The translations under genes were made by a program, and so were the position numbers. From Lacrimispora amygdalina (GTDB taxonomy: Bacteria > Bacillota > Clostridia > Lachnospirales > Lachnospiraceae), in NCBI RefSeq assembly GCF_900205965.1, contig NZ_OAOF01000004.1, forward strand, positions 267,940 to 331,939: 64,000 nucleotides of DNA, given 5' to 3'. Each line of letters opens with the position of its first letter. The first letter of the stretch is position 1. The notes under the pieces were generated by a model. The model ran no database searches. It was not told the DNA's origin and was given only the letters and a program-made list of their open reading frames with translations. Below are positions 9,353-18,835 of the stretch, one piece after another.

Positions 9353-10538
9353 TTACTACCTCCTCTCCCATTATTCCGGCCAGTACGGAGACTTTAAATA
9401 TAATTCCCTTAATTGTCTGTTCTTCATCAGTAACAACTACCGGATATTTTGAGTTCATGAATAATGGTATTAAATCTTCAATTAAAGTATCAGGCGAAAC
9501 TTCATTGATATCACGATCGATAATTTCGCTTAAATCATCCTTACCGGAATTAATCAGCTTAAGCGTATCTTCAATCGTAATAATACCCTTTATTTTCTTT
9601 TGCTTATCTACCATAAAAACACTGGATATATTGGCATCCTTCATCTTTCTTACTGCCACTCTTGCTCCATCCTTGGTATAAACCAGCGTGTCTGCAGGCT
9701 TCATAATGGAGCCGGCTGTTACTACCTTTACGCGGTTAACACCCTGAACAAACTCTTTTACATAATCGTTGGCAGGACTCTTTAATATCTCTTCCGGAGT
9801 ACCGATCTGAACAATCTCTCCATCCTTCATAATCGCAATTCTGTCACCGATTTTTAATGCTTCATCCAGGTCATGGGTGATAAAAATAATTGTTTTCTGC
9901 ATCTTAGACTGAAGAGAAAGCAATTCATCCTGCATTTCTTTTCTGATCAGGGGGTCCAGGGCACTGAATGCCTCATCCATCAGTAAGATATCAGGGTTGG
10001 TGGCCAAAGCTCTTGCAAGACCGACTCGCTGCTGCATACCGCCGCTGAGCTCTGACGGCATGGATTTTTCATAACCCTTTAAGCCAACCAGTTCCAGTGC
10101 TTCGTGAGCTTTTTTCATACGGTCATCTAGCTTTTGGTTTTGTATCTCCAGACCAAACGCCACATTTTCTTCAATACTGCGGTGAGGCAGCAGCGCAAAA
10201 TTCTGGAAAACCATACCTATTTTTTTTCTTCTTACTTCTCTTAACTGTGCTTTGTCACATTGCATGATATTCTGATTGTCAATAAAGACTTCCCCGCTGG
10301 TGGGTTCAATGAGACGGTTGAGACATCTGATTAACGTTGACTTTCCACTTCCGGACAAACCCATAACAACAAAGATCTCTCCCTCTTCCACTGCAAAGCT
10401 TGCGTTGTTAACACCAATCCCGTGATCAGTTTCTTTTAATATCTCTTTTTTAGACTGGCCTTTTTTTAACCGTTCCATTACCCGGTTGGGTGTTGCACCA
10501 AATATCTTGTATAGATTTTTCACTTCTAATTTGGTCAT
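9345..10538 (-). CDS. opuAA: Glycine betaine ABC importer ATPase with C-terminal CBS pair
   Basis: A 397-aa ATPase, first gene of the importer operon. Walker [10 protein letters not shown], signature [19 protein letters not shown], Walker [16 protein letters not shown] and H-loop ITHDLDEAL identify the OpuAA/ProV subfamily. A tandem CBS domain pair occupies about residues 275-395; in OpuA homologues this module senses ionic strength, and in some species binds c-di-AMP to shut the importer. Given cdaA and a BusR-like regulator in the same window, c-di-AMP control is plausible at both transcript and protein level, but this is inference. Confidence 0.95.
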   Translation of the reverse strand: MTKLEVKNLYKIFGATPNRVMERLKKGQSKKEILKETDHGIGVNNASFAVEEGEIFVVMGLSGSGKSTLIRCLNRLIEPTSGEVFIDNQNIMQCDKAQLREVRRKKIGMVFQNFALLPHRSIEENVAFGLEIQNQKLDDRMKKAHEALELVGLKGYEKSMPSELSGGMQQRVGLARALATNPDILLMDEAFSALDPLIRKEMQDELLSLQSKMQKTIIFITHDLDEALKIGDRIAIMKDGEIVQIGTPEEILKSPANDYVKEFVQGVNRVKVVTAGSIMKPADTLVYTKDGARVAVRKMKDANISSVFMVDKQKKIKGIITIEDTLKLINSGKDDLSEIIDRDINEVSPDTLIEDLIPLFMNSKYPVVVTDEEQTIKGIIFKVSVLAGIMGEEVVND

Positions 10539-10776
10539 ATACTTACCTTCCTTTTTATTTTAACAAAAACAGGCATGCTGAATGATTAACATTCTTTTAT
10601 CTTAGTGTGCTCATTTTTTTGTATAAAAAACAAAACAAATTTAGCACTGTTGTAATATCCCATAACTTTAGATTACATAATTCAAGGAAATTTTTGATTT
10701 GTAAAAGATAAAAAGAATGTGGATTTCAGCTGCGTTTCAACTATAATGTTAGTCTGTTGTGAACTAGACCGAACAA

Positions 10777-10802
10777 ACAACTTGCCTACAATTGTAAGTT
10801 GT
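10777..10802. promoter_or_regulatory. Inverted repeat in the opuA upstream region (candidate BusR operator)
   Basis: The region 10539-10872 between opuAA and the BusR-like gene holds no gene. Within it ACAACTT (10777-10783) and AAGTTGT (10796-10802) form perfect 7-bp arms, with a TACAATTGTA palindrome nested inside and overlapping the right arm. It lies about 240 bp upstream of opuAA. I cannot match it to a published BusR box; it is simply the most symmetrical site in the intergenic region. Confidence 0.35.
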
Positions 10803-10872
10803 CACCTTTAAAAATATAACATAATTATTAAAATCTGTCAACATTCTTAACATTTTACTTCCAAAATATAGC

Positions 10873-10907
10873 AAGGCCGCAGGATCTCATCCGTATCCTG
10901 CGGCCTT
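10873..10907 (-). terminator. Stem-loop after the BusR-like gene
   Basis: AAGGCCGCAGGAT at 10873-10885 and ATCCTGCGGCCTT at 10895-10907 form a perfect 13-bp stem, beginning 7 bp after the BusR-like stop. The following minus-strand sequence is only moderately T-rich, so it may be a terminator in either direction or leak into opuA. Confidence 0.7.
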
Positions 10908-10913
10908 ATTGTT

Positions 10914-11564
10914 TTATTTATTAAATTGATTTTCAGGATATAAAAATTCCTTTACGCGGTCTGCTGTATCATCCTGCGCGATGAAATAAATGGTATCTCC
11001 TTCCGTCAGTGCAACATAGGGTCCGGGTGATTTCATCACCAGATCCTTCCTGCTGACAGCGATCACAGTCGCGCCGGTATGCTGCCAGAATTGTATCTCT
11101 GTCACCGTCTTATTTAAGTAAACACATTCATTCGTGATCCGGATCTCAAACGGCATAAACGGATTCATGGATCGGAAATGTACGGAAGCTTCAATCAGTT
11201 CATTCATACACTCGTTTAAATAATCCATCTCTTTCTTCTGGCGGGCCACACTTTTCATTAAATTCTCTTTAATGGTGTCTATGGTCTCCAGCTTACTGTT
11301 CTGCTGAATATAATCCTTCGCTTTCTTTTGGGATCTTATGATAATACCGCTGCCCTTTTCCGATGATACGATACCTAAGTCACTGAGTATGCAGATGGCC
11401 CTGCGGGCAGTTTCCGGAGAAACGCCATACTGGCTTGCAAGGGAGGAGCGGGCATATATCTTCACCCCTTCTCCATATTCTCCATTTGCAATACGTGCTG
11501 CTACCTCAATTGCAATCTGCTGGTATCGTGGAATCACGGTTCTGGTCTTTGGTTTTATGTCCAT
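10914..11564 (-). CDS. busR: BusR-like GntR/RCK_C (TrkA-C) regulator of osmolyte uptake
   Basis: A 216-aa protein with an N-terminal GntR winged helix (about residues 10-80, with SSLASQYGVSPETARRAI as the recognition region). A helical linker (85-130) follows, then a C-terminal RCK_C/TrkA-C domain (about 135-210, with FWQHTGATVIAVSR and SPGPYVALTEGDTIYFIA). This is the architecture of BusR, the c-di-AMP-binding repressor of the betaine transporter BusAB in lactococci and streptococci. It sits directly upstream of the opuA importer on the same strand. I infer that c-di-AMP made by CdaA (9 kb away) is its ligand; the target is likely opuA. Family assignment is strong, ligand is by homology. Confidence 0.88.
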   Translation of the reverse strand: MDIKPKTRTVIPRYQQIAIEVAARIANGEYGEGVKIYARSSLASQYGVSPETARRAICILSDLGIVSSEKGSGIIIRSQKKAKDYIQQNSKLETIDTIKENLMKSVARQKKEMDYLNECMNELIEASVHFRSMNPFMPFEIRITNECVYLNKTVTEIQFWQHTGATVIAVSRKDLVMKSPGPYVALTEGDTIYFIAQDDTADRVKEFLYPENQFNK

Positions 11565-11649
11565 GTTGTTATCATTTCCTTTTCTGAATTATAATGTAAA
11601 ACAATTTTAGTATAGCCTAAAACCAGACCAAAAACAACCCGCGTTAATA

Positions 11650-11916
11650 CTATATCTCATCATCTGCATCCATGAGAATTCCCAGAATTTTCACGGCTTT
11701 CTGGTAACTGATATCTTCCACCTGATGGAGACGGTTCACTACCTGGCGTGTGAGAAGTCTTTTATCTTCTTCATCAGCGGAATATATGTGCATATCAGTC
11801 TCCCGCTCTGCTTTGTTCGTAAGTTTAATATAATCTTCTGTTATTTCTTCTACACTGTAACTTTTCTCATGATCTTCCTCGCAGACCGTAATCTTATCGC
11901 CAATACAAAGTTTCAT
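11650..11916 (-). CDS. Small acidic protein of unknown function
   Basis: An 88-aa acidic soluble protein starting at ATG 11916 behind GGGAGG (7 nt spacing); an upstream in-frame ATG at 11949 lacks such a site. It has no membrane segment, repeat or motif I recognise. A short beta-rich start (MKLCIGDKITVCEEDHEKSY) precedes a helical C-terminal half. It lies 86 bp upstream of the BusR-like gene and could be its operon partner. Confidence 0.6.
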   Translation of the reverse strand: MKLCIGDKITVCEEDHEKSYSVEEITEDYIKLTNKAERETDMHIYSADEEDKRLLTRQVVNRLHQVEDISYQKAVKILGILMDADDEI

Positions 11917-11957
11917 AACAAAACCTCCCATAGAATATATATAGCACAATCCAAACG

Positions 11958-11997
11958 AAAAAAAAAGTAGGGAAAGACCAAAAATATGATCTTTCCC
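11958..11997 (-). terminator. Intrinsic terminator of the etf/acyl operon
   Basis: Minus strand GGGAAAGA (11997-11990) pairs with TCTTTCCC (11977-11970), then a run of nine T residues follows. It lies 44 bp after the etfA stop and closes the long operon that begins near 19.8 kb. Confidence 0.85.
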
Positions 11998-12040
11998 CCG
12001 GAAATTATTTTCTCCTGATTATGGTATAACTATTTGCGGT

Positions 12041-13084
12041 TTAAAAATCTGTCTTCTCATTTCGAATCTTTTTTATCAGCTCCGGTACAATTTTTTTCCA
12101 GTCTCCGACAATCCCATAATCCGCCACGTCAAAAATAGGAGCTGTTTCATCCTTATTGACAGCAATTATAATATCAGACTCTTCCATACCCGCCACATGC
12201 TGGATTGCTCCTGAAATACCAATAGCAAAATAAACATTTGGCCTTACAGTCTTGCCGGTCTGTCCTACCTGCATATCTTTGGGCTTCCAACCCGCATCTA
12301 CAACCGCACGGGAACAACTGACCTGACCATTAAGCGCACAAGCCAGTTCTTCCAGTAAACAAAAATTTTCCGGTCCGCCTATGCCCCTTCCGCCTGACAC
12401 CAGTATTTTAGCGTCCATGATGTCGGCACACTCCGCTGCCGATTTTACAATATTCAGTATCTCAACATATTTATAATCGGGTGTAAATACAGGATCAAAT
12501 TCTTCCACGACTGCCTTTCTGCCCTTTATGGGTGTGATCGCCTGCATCACACCGGGGCGCACCGTAGCCATCTGGGGACGGTGGCCGGGGCACGCAATGG
12601 TGGCTATGGTGTTGCCTCCAAAGGCCGGGCGGGTCATCAAAAGCTGGTTGTGCTTCTGCTCTCTGCCCGCCACCGGATTCAGAGGGAAATCCCCGATTTC
12701 CAGCTTGGTACAGTCTGCAGTGAGCCCGGTAGCAACCCTGGCCGAAACTCTTGGTCCCAGATCGCGTCCAATTGCAGTCGCTCCCACCAATACAATCTCC
12801 GGTTTGTATTTCTCTATCACACCGGCCAGCGCATGGGTATATGGTTCTGTCATATACTCCTTTAAGACCGGATTGTCAACCACGATTACATGATCCGCCC
12901 CATATTCAGCCAGTTCCTCTGCCATCTGTCTTATACCGGAGCCTAACAGAACCGCTGTCACATCTGTCTCTAAACGGCTTGCCAGTTTCCTTGCTTCGCC
13001 TAACAGCTCAAGTGAAATTCTGCTAATCTGATTATCCACCTGCTGGGCAAATATGTATACACCCTTATATTCCTCTAAACCCAT
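12041..13084 (-). CDS. etfA: Electron transfer flavoprotein alpha subunit
   Basis: About 347 aa. N-terminal ETF domain with GVYIFAQQ and a C-terminal FAD-binding domain with the EtfA signature VGQTGKTVRPNVYFAIGISG and QHVAGMEESDIIIAVNKD. It pairs with EtfB encoded directly upstream to shuttle electrons for the acyl-CoA dehydrogenase at 13905. I start at ATG 13084, where family N-termini begin, rather than ATG 13108, which has no Shine-Dalgarno and nearly touches the EtfB stop. Whether the complex bifurcates electrons between NAD and ferredoxin cannot be decided by eye. Confidence 0.95.
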   Translation of the reverse strand: MGLEEYKGVYIFAQQVDNQISRISLELLGEARKLASRLETDVTAVLLGSGIRQMAEELAEYGADHVIVVDNPVLKEYMTEPYTHALAGVIEKYKPEIVLVGATAIGRDLGPRVSARVATGLTADCTKLEIGDFPLNPVAGREQKHNQLLMTRPAFGGNTIATIACPGHRPQMATVRPGVMQAITPIKGRKAVVEEFDPVFTPDYKYVEILNIVKSAAECADIMDAKILVSGGRGIGGPENFCLLEELACALNGQVSCSRAVVDAGWKPKDMQVGQTGKTVRPNVYFAIGISGAIQHVAGMEESDIIIAVNKDETAPIFDVADYGIVGDWKKIVPELIKKIRNEKTDF

Positions 13085-13109
13085 TTTATTCACCACTTTT
13101 CTTTCCATA

Positions 13110-13892
13110 TTAGATGATATGTCTTTCTCTAAGTTTGTTCATAATATAATCAACAGACTCCGGCACCTCCAGATTCACAACCTCTCCGGCACCCTTTCTC
13201 ACTTTGTCAGATGCCTTTGCGATCTGGGTAGGGGAACCTTTCAGACCAAGATTGCTGTCGTCAACCTCTTTTAAATCCTGCCTTCCCCACACGGTAATCT
13301 CTGCAGCATAGGCATCAAATATGCCTCCAGGCGTCATATACCGGGGAGTGTTCAGCTCCGAAAGGGCAGTAATCAGACATGGCATCTTCGCCCTGAGCAG
13401 ATGATACCGGTCTTCAAACTGGCGCTCTGCAATTACATATTCTCCATCAATCCTTAAATTCTGTACATAGGATATGACCGGGATATCAAGATGCTCGGAT
13501 ATCTGCGGTCCCACCTGGGCAGTGTCACCGTCGATGGCCTGGCGCCCGGTGATAATCAGATCATAATCCAGTCTTCTAAGCGCTCCTGCCAATGTGGAGG
13601 ATGTAGCCCATGTATCAGCTCCTCCCAGTACCCGGTCTGTGACAAGAATGCCGTTGTCTGCCCCCATCGCAAGGGCTTCTCTTAAGACCTCATCTGCTTT
13701 TGGAAGACCCATTGTAATTACGGTCACTTTTGCCCCGTACTGGTCTTTTAATTTGAGAGCTGCCTCAAGTCCGGCCTTGTCATCCGGATTCATAATTGCC
13801 AGCATGGCACTTCTGTCGAGGGTGCCATCCGGATTAAATTTTACACCGCCCTTTGTATCAGGCACCTGTTTTACGCAAACAACAATATTCAC
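13110..13892 (-). CDS. etfB: Electron transfer flavoprotein beta subunit
   Basis: A 260-aa EtfB with the N-terminal MNIVVCVKQVPDT segment and the AMP/FAD-binding region GADNGILVTDRVLGGADTWATS, and the family motif ITGRQAIDGDTAQVGPQ around residue 122. It forms the heterodimer with EtfA and partners with the acyl-CoA dehydrogenase encoded 13 bp upstream. The order acyl-CoA dehydrogenase, etfB, etfA is that of clostridial butyryl-CoA dehydrogenase clusters, although crotonase and hydroxybutyryl-CoA dehydrogenase genes are absent here. Confidence 0.96.
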   Translation of the reverse strand: MNIVVCVKQVPDTKGGVKFNPDGTLDRSAMLAIMNPDDKAGLEAALKLKDQYGAKVTVITMGLPKADEVLREALAMGADNGILVTDRVLGGADTWATSSTLAGALRRLDYDLIITGRQAIDGDTAQVGPQISEHLDIPVISYVQNLRIDGEYVIAERQFEDRYHLLRAKMPCLITALSELNTPRYMTPGGIFDAYAAEITVWGRQDLKEVDDSNLGLKGSPTQIAKASDKVRKGAGEVVNLEVPESVDYIMNKLRERHII

Positions 13893-13904
13893 TGTGTATC
13901 CTCC

Positions 13905-15056
13905 TTATTTCAGCACATCGCTGGAAATCACCATAAGCTGTACCTCGCTTGTTCCCTCGTATATCTCCGTTATTTTCGCATCCCGCATCATTCTTTCCAC
14001 ATCATATTCGCGGATATATCCATAACCGCCGTGAAGCTGAACCGCTTTTTCCGTCACTTCCATGGCAGTCTTTGCTGCATACAATTTGGCCTTTGCAGCT
14101 TCCACACTGTATATCTTCTGGGTTTCCTTTGCCAGGGCCGCTTTGTATACAAGCATTTTCGCAGCCTCAATCCTGGTTGCCATGTCTGCCAGCTGAAACT
14201 GGGTATTCTGGAACTGTCCCAGCGTACGTCCGAACTGTTTCCTCTCTTTGACGTATTTCACTGCTGATTCAAAGGCCCCTTCTGCAAGACCAAGCGCCTG
14301 AGCGGCAATGCCGATCCTTCCTCCGTCCAGTGTATGCATGGCAATACCAAATCCCCTGCCCTTCATTCCCAAAAGGTTTTCCTTTGGTATCCTGCATTCA
14401 TCAAATATCAGCTCATAAGTCGCAGAGCCGCGGATACCCATCTTTTTTTCTTTTGTTCCAAACGAGAAGCCAGGTGTTCCCTTTTCTACAATAAAAGCTG
14501 ATATCTCCTTCGATTTTTTTCCTCTTTTTTCAACGGTTCCGGTTACCGCTATGACGATGTAGACATCCGCTTCCTTTCCATTGGTGATAAAGCACTTGGA
14601 GCCGTTAAGCACCCACTCTTCTCCGTCCAGAAACGCTTTTGTCTGTTGTCCCTGGGCATCCGTTCCAGCCCCCGGTTCTGTCAGTGCAAACGCTCCCAGC
14701 TTCCGGCCTGCCGCCAGGTCCGGTATATAGGTTTGCTTCTGTTGTTCTGTCCCATATGTAAGAATGGGATCAATACACAGGGAGGTATGGGCCGATAAGA
14801 TTACTGCAGTGGTTCCGCATGCCTTTGCCAGTTCTTCCACGCACATGATATACGACAGCACATCACAGCCCTGCCCGCCATACTCCTTTGGAACCGGTAT
14901 TCCCATCAAACCGTATCGGGCCATCTTTTCAACGGTTTCCCTGGGAAATATTTCCTTCTCATCCACCTCATGTGCCATTGGCTTCACCTCATTTTCAGTG
15001 AAGCTTCTGTACAGAGATTGTGCCAGAAGATGTTTTCTTGATAAACTAAAATCCAT
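13905..15056 (-). CDS. Acyl-CoA dehydrogenase (butyryl-CoA dehydrogenase-like)
   Basis: A 383-aa FAD-dependent short-chain acyl-CoA dehydrogenase. Seen: the family signatures GAFALTEPGAGTDA (FAD/substrate contact), WVLNGSKCFITNG, and QLHGGYGYIREYDVERMMRDAKITEIYEGTSEVQ, whose Glu in YEGTSE is the usual catalytic base. It probably interconverts an enoyl-CoA and an acyl-CoA with EtfAB. Because the neighbouring operon makes crotonyl-CoA, crotonyl-CoA reduction to butyryl-CoA is the obvious role. Its immediate neighbours (ligase, LuxC, LuxE, ACP) allow another acyl substrate. Start ATG 15056 follows AAGGAG. Confidence 0.93.
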   Translation of the reverse strand: MDFSLSRKHLLAQSLYRSFTENEVKPMAHEVDEKEIFPRETVEKMARYGLMGIPVPKEYGGQGCDVLSYIMCVEELAKACGTTAVILSAHTSLCIDPILTYGTEQQKQTYIPDLAAGRKLGAFALTEPGAGTDAQGQQTKAFLDGEEWVLNGSKCFITNGKEADVYIVIAVTGTVEKRGKKSKEISAFIVEKGTPGFSFGTKEKKMGIRGSATYELIFDECRIPKENLLGMKGRGFGIAMHTLDGGRIGIAAQALGLAEGAFESAVKYVKERKQFGRTLGQFQNTQFQLADMATRIEAAKMLVYKAALAKETQKIYSVEAAKAKLYAAKTAMEVTEKAVQLHGGYGYIREYDVERMMRDAKITEIYEGTSEVQLMVISSDVLK

Positions 15057-15101
15057 ATCCTGCTTCTCCTTTTACACTCCGGCATAAATGCCGTTATTTA
15101 C

Positions 15102-16535
15102 TTACTCCCTGTTATCTGCTGTTGTTTCCAATTTTTTATACAGGGTTTTTCCAGATTCATTTTTGGGAATCAGATCCACACGCTTTACGGCTGCTGCCCT
15201 GCTCCCGATTCCCGTTACGCGGTACAAGTATTCCAGAATATCCTCACCAGCTTCTGGTATAAGATGATCTGTGAAAATCACAAGCTTGTCATCGCTGCCT
15301 ACACATGCAAAATCAATCCCTTCATACTGCTCCTTCAAAAGACGCTCCACTTCATCCAGATTCACCCTGCTGCCGGATACTTTAATAAAGCGTTTTTTTC
15401 TTCCTGTTATATAGTAATACCCGTCGCTGTCCCTGCTGGCAATATCCCCGGTATGCAGTACTCCCTTCCATTCATCCGGTTTTATCAGGTCGTCTTTGCT
15501 GCAGGCGTAGCCAAGCGCTACATTCTTCCCCTGATACACCAGTTCTCCCGATACGTCAGGCTTTGTGATTACACCGCCCTGTTCATCCTCCAGCCAGAAT
15601 CTGCCGCCAGGTATGGCAATTCCCATGCTGCCGCACTTCTCCAGTGATTTTGCGGCTGGAAGATATCCCATTCTCGCCGTCGCTTCCGTCTGCCCGTACA
15701 TAACAAACAATTTCCTGTTAGTCCGTTTTGCATATAGGGCAAATTCTTTGTGCAGACCGGGCGGCAGCCTGCCGCCTGCCTGTGTTATAGTTTTTAAATC
15801 CGGCAGATCCATATCCATAAACCCAATCCGTTTTAAAATCTGATAGGTATATGGTACACCGCCTAATGACGCAGCCTTATTCTTCCTTGCAAACTCCCAA
15901 AAGGACGGTTCCAGCACTCCATAGGTGGTAAGCAAAAGTGTGCAGCCCATTAAAACATGACTGTTAATAATGGACAGCCCGTATGTATAATTCATGGGCA
16001 GCGTGGTAACCGGCCGCTCATTTTCATTAATCTCCAGATAGGAGGCAATGGACTGTGCATTGGCATCAATATTATCGCCGCTCTGCCTGACCAGTTTGGG
16101 ACTGCCCGTGCTTCCTGATGTAGTCAGGAGAAGGGACAGCTGGCTAAACAGGGATGGCGGCAGTTTTTCATTTCTCCTGCAAAGACAGTATCCGCCGGTA
16201 TGCCATATCACTTCGCCGTCTTCTATCTTACCCATACAGGCTTCCGGCGCATAAAGGAATTCCGGGTGATATTCCCTTATGAGACCATTTAAAAGGCTGG
16301 GGTGGATATGACTGTCCAGCATCAGAGGTACAATACCTGTTTTCAGACAGCCAAGATAACCAAGCAGTGATTCTATGGTATTTTCACAGAGGATAAATAT
16401 CAGCTTTTTCCCTCCGGTCTTTCTGTACAGTTCTCCGGAAAAAGCATTGAACTGACCATATGTGACACTTCTGCCTTTGTCATCCAATGCCAGAATTCTG
16501 TCCGCATATAACTTTTCCCTGTCAAATAAGATCAT
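15102..16535 (-). CDS. AMP-forming acyl-CoA/acyl-ACP ligase
   Basis: A 477-aa class I adenylate-forming enzyme. Motifs: phosphate loop LLTTSGSTGSPKLV, A5 YGQTEATARMGYLP, A7/A8 HTGDIASRDSDGYYYITGRKKRFIKVSG, and a C-terminal lysine in NESGKTLYKKL. It activates a carboxylic acid to acyl-AMP and transfers it to CoA or a carrier protein; the ACP gene in the same operon makes ACP loading plausible. I start at ATG 16535, placed after GGGAGG and 1 bp past the LuxC stop. The longer reading frame upstream overlaps luxC. Substrate not predictable. Confidence 0.85.
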   Translation of the reverse strand: MILFDREKLYADRILALDDKGRSVTYGQFNAFSGELYRKTGGKKLIFILCENTIESLLGYLGCLKTGIVPLMLDSHIHPSLLNGLIREYHPEFLYAPEACMGKIEDGEVIWHTGGYCLCRRNEKLPPSLFSQLSLLLTTSGSTGSPKLVRQSGDNIDANAQSIASYLEINENERPVTTLPMNYTYGLSIINSHVLMGCTLLLTTYGVLEPSFWEFARKNKAASLGGVPYTYQILKRIGFMDMDLPDLKTITQAGGRLPPGLHKEFALYAKRTNRKLFVMYGQTEATARMGYLPAAKSLEKCGSMGIAIPGGRFWLEDEQGGVITKPDVSGELVYQGKNVALGYACSKDDLIKPDEWKGVLHTGDIASRDSDGYYYITGRKKRFIKVSGSRVNLDEVERLLKEQYEGIDFACVGSDDKLVIFTDHLIPEAGEDILEYLYRVTGIGSRAAAVKRVDLIPKNESGKTLYKKLETTADNRE

Positions 16536-16536
16536 C

Positions 16537-17727
16537 TCATACCTCCCTTCCAATCTGCCTGGACAGCACAGCAATGAAATCCTGCCCATCCCATATGGGA
16601 TCCATATCCGCCGCCCGTCCAACCGGTACGATTCGGTAAACTCCCAAAAGATGATTCTTTATTACAAAATCCACTAAATCCTGTTCTTCTATTCCATGGT
16701 ATGTAATGGTCTGCAAGCGGCTTGAGACCAGTTTGCCGACGGCTTTCCTCCATTCTCCCTGGTATTCAAAAAACATGCCAAAGAGGCCGCTAAGCTTATC
16801 AAGGCCTGAGGAAATGTCAGGCAGCCTTATTGTGTAAAGGCAGTTTTTGTAACGCCTGATTCCGATTTCCCCTTCCAGTGTCATGGCATACCTGCACAGC
16901 AATTCATATTTGACCATTGCTTTATGAGCTGTCAGGTCGTAAGAAAGGGCCTCCTCTGCAACAGCATTCCACCAGCGCACTCTTGTTTTTTCTGTTTCTT
17001 CTGATTCCTGCGCCTGATCCCATATAATAAACCGGGGGCTGGAGCAGGCATTCTGGTCCAGGAGATAGGTGTCATTATAAAACCGGTGAGCCAGATTCTT
17101 TAACTCATCTTCCGTCATAGAGCCTATCCGCACGGGATTCAGTATGCATATGGAATACCGTTCCGGAAAATTCAGCTGCACTGCATCCGCTCTTATGGGC
17201 ACAGACCTGATTTTAGCTATGGTAAGGTCACTTCCCCAGACCACACAGCCCGCACAGCCTGAAAGCATCTCTCTGACTGTCAGGGATTCCCTCTGACTGG
17301 AAAAGACACAGATCCGCCTCCTCATCCCCCTGTATTCAGGCCGTTTAAGAAGACGCTCCAAAATATGGCACAGGATTTTATCCTGTTCCTGGCTTTTGGA
17401 TGAGATACGGACGGAGCAGCTGTTGCCTGCCAGCAATCCCATGACAAGGCTGTATCCAAACAATACCGGAACATTGGAGGCTGGTATATGAAAAATAATT
17501 CCCCGCCCCAGACGAGGCCGCCCATCCAAATACCGTTTCTTAAATTCTTCCAAATGAGATCTGCGGCACCAGAATCCAAAGGCAGCAAGCTGTTCATACT
17601 GTTTTCTCTCCCTGCGTATTTCACAGGACAGCTGGTCCAGAAACTCCAGTACCGGTCTGTTAAAAGGTTCTGATGGTTTTGTCTCCACGTTTCTTACCCC
17701 TGCCAGAATCACGGTATCATCCTTCAT
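16537..17727 (-). CDS. LuxC-family acyl-CoA/acyl-ACP reductase (aldehyde forming)
   Basis: About 396 aa, related to LuxC, the NADPH-dependent reductase that turns activated fatty acyl groups into aldehydes. The family active-site segment is visible as LDQNACSSPRFIIWDQ, with Cys as nucleophile, at about residue 237. It overlaps luxE by 11 bp and abuts the ligase, so reductase, acyl-transfer synthetase and ligase are translated together, as in lux-type fatty acid reductase complexes. There is no luciferase here. I start at ATG 17727 rather than the GTG at 17736 because of the AGGGGGTG site. Confidence 0.85.
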   Translation of the reverse strand: MKDDTVILAGVRNVETKPSEPFNRPVLEFLDQLSCEIRRERKQYEQLAAFGFWCRRSHLEEFKKRYLDGRPRLGRGIIFHIPASNVPVLFGYSLVMGLLAGNSCSVRISSKSQEQDKILCHILERLLKRPEYRGMRRRICVFSSQRESLTVREMLSGCAGCVVWGSDLTIAKIRSVPIRADAVQLNFPERYSICILNPVRIGSMTEDELKNLAHRFYNDTYLLDQNACSSPRFIIWDQAQESEETEKTRVRWWNAVAEEALSYDLTAHKAMVKYELLCRYAMTLEGEIGIRRYKNCLYTIRLPDISSGLDKLSGLFGMFFEYQGEWRKAVGKLVSSRLQTITYHGIEEQDLVDFVIKNHLLGVYRIVPVGRAADMDPIWDGQDFIAVLSRQIGREV

Positions 17728-18835
17728 ACGTATCACTGCACCCCCTGACCTGGGCCTGTTTGATTCTCCCCGTCACTTTAAAATATTTTCCCAGACGACC
17801 GCACAGACAATCATCCTCCCCTATGATAATCCCCTCATCCTCGGTAAGAATGGAGTGTCCCGGATAGGACCGGGGCAGGGGGGATAAAACCTGGATGATT
17901 CCTTTTTCCCCGAATTCACAAGGAGTAAAATCAACCGTTCTTCTTGTTATAATATCTGAATATACACTGGCATGAAGATTCCCGCATGGACATTCCATGT
18001 AAATGCAGCCTGTCTGTTCTGCCATTCCATAATAATTATGGATATGGCTTATTCCTGTCACCGAACAGATCCGCATTTTAAACTCTTCCTGGGAAACCGA
18101 CTGGCTTATGAGTTTCTTCCAGCCTCCTCCATGGATAAGAATCCCATTCTTAAGTTCCAGCTTCTTCCCCTGTATGGCAAGAGCCTTGTAAAAGTACTTC
18201 CAGATTATGTATGTAAAACCAAACACCAGAATTTTTTTGTCTTTATACCGTTTAAGGAATGCTTCCACAGCCTCCATATCCAATTCCATGTCACTGGTAA
18301 GCGCATAGCATATCCTGGAAGAAAAAATAGAAAACCCCAGTATCCCGGCACCTCTTGCAGAGAACAGTTCCCTGCTTTTAAGCACATCCGGACTGTCGAT
18401 TACAAGAAAAGGAAGCCGTTCCTCTCCAAAGAAATCCGCCCCTATGCTGGCCAGAGCATGCTGCTGGTATCCTGCCGTATCCGTATCCAGAAAAATCTTT
18501 GATACTTCCTGTCCGGTAGTTCCGGAAGAGGTCATTGTCTTAAATACATCAGTTGGAGGAACGCTCATCAGTTCCATGTTCTTAAACAGGCCGATTGGCA
18601 GCATGGGGATCTCCTCTTCCTCCATATTTTTGCCTGAAGGAACTTTCAGGGCTTTTAACAGCTTTTCATAGGGCAGGCAGTGCTGTCTGTGGTATTCGGT
18701 CAGTTCTGTCAGCCATTGACTGAACAATTCCCTTTTTTCCACCCTGCCAAGAGAATATGGTTTCCCTGCCAGAATCATTTCATAGTTCATGTCGATTTTC
18801 CCCGTTTCATGAAACACTCCGCCGGTCCTGGACAT
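17717..18835 (-). CDS. LuxE-family acyl-protein synthetase
   Basis: A 372-aa LuxE-type adenylating enzyme: MTSSGTTGQ is the ATP-binding glycine loop (about residue 102), and YYGMAEQTGCIYMEC is the typical downstream block. LuxE activates a fatty acid and hands it to LuxC as a thioester. The ATG at 18835 overlaps the ACP stop as TAATG, indicating coupling. An internal ATG at 18790 (MNYEMILAG) is an alternative with a weak GGGG site. With LuxC it would make a two-protein acyl reductase unit feeding or draining aldehydes. Confidence 0.85.
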   Translation of the reverse strand: MSRTGGVFHETGKIDMNYEMILAGKPYSLGRVEKRELFSQWLTELTEYHRQHCLPYEKLLKALKVPSGKNMEEEEIPMLPIGLFKNMELMSVPPTDVFKTMTSSGTTGQEVSKIFLDTDTAGYQQHALASIGADFFGEERLPFLVIDSPDVLKSRELFSARGAGILGFSIFSSRICYALTSDMELDMEAVEAFLKRYKDKKILVFGFTYIIWKYFYKALAIQGKKLELKNGILIHGGGWKKLISQSVSQEEFKMRICSVTGISHIHNYYGMAEQTGCIYMECPCGNLHASVYSDIITRRTVDFTPCEFGEKGIIQVLSPLPRSYPGHSILTEDEGIIIGEDDCLCGRLGKYFKVTGRIKQAQVRGCSDTYEG

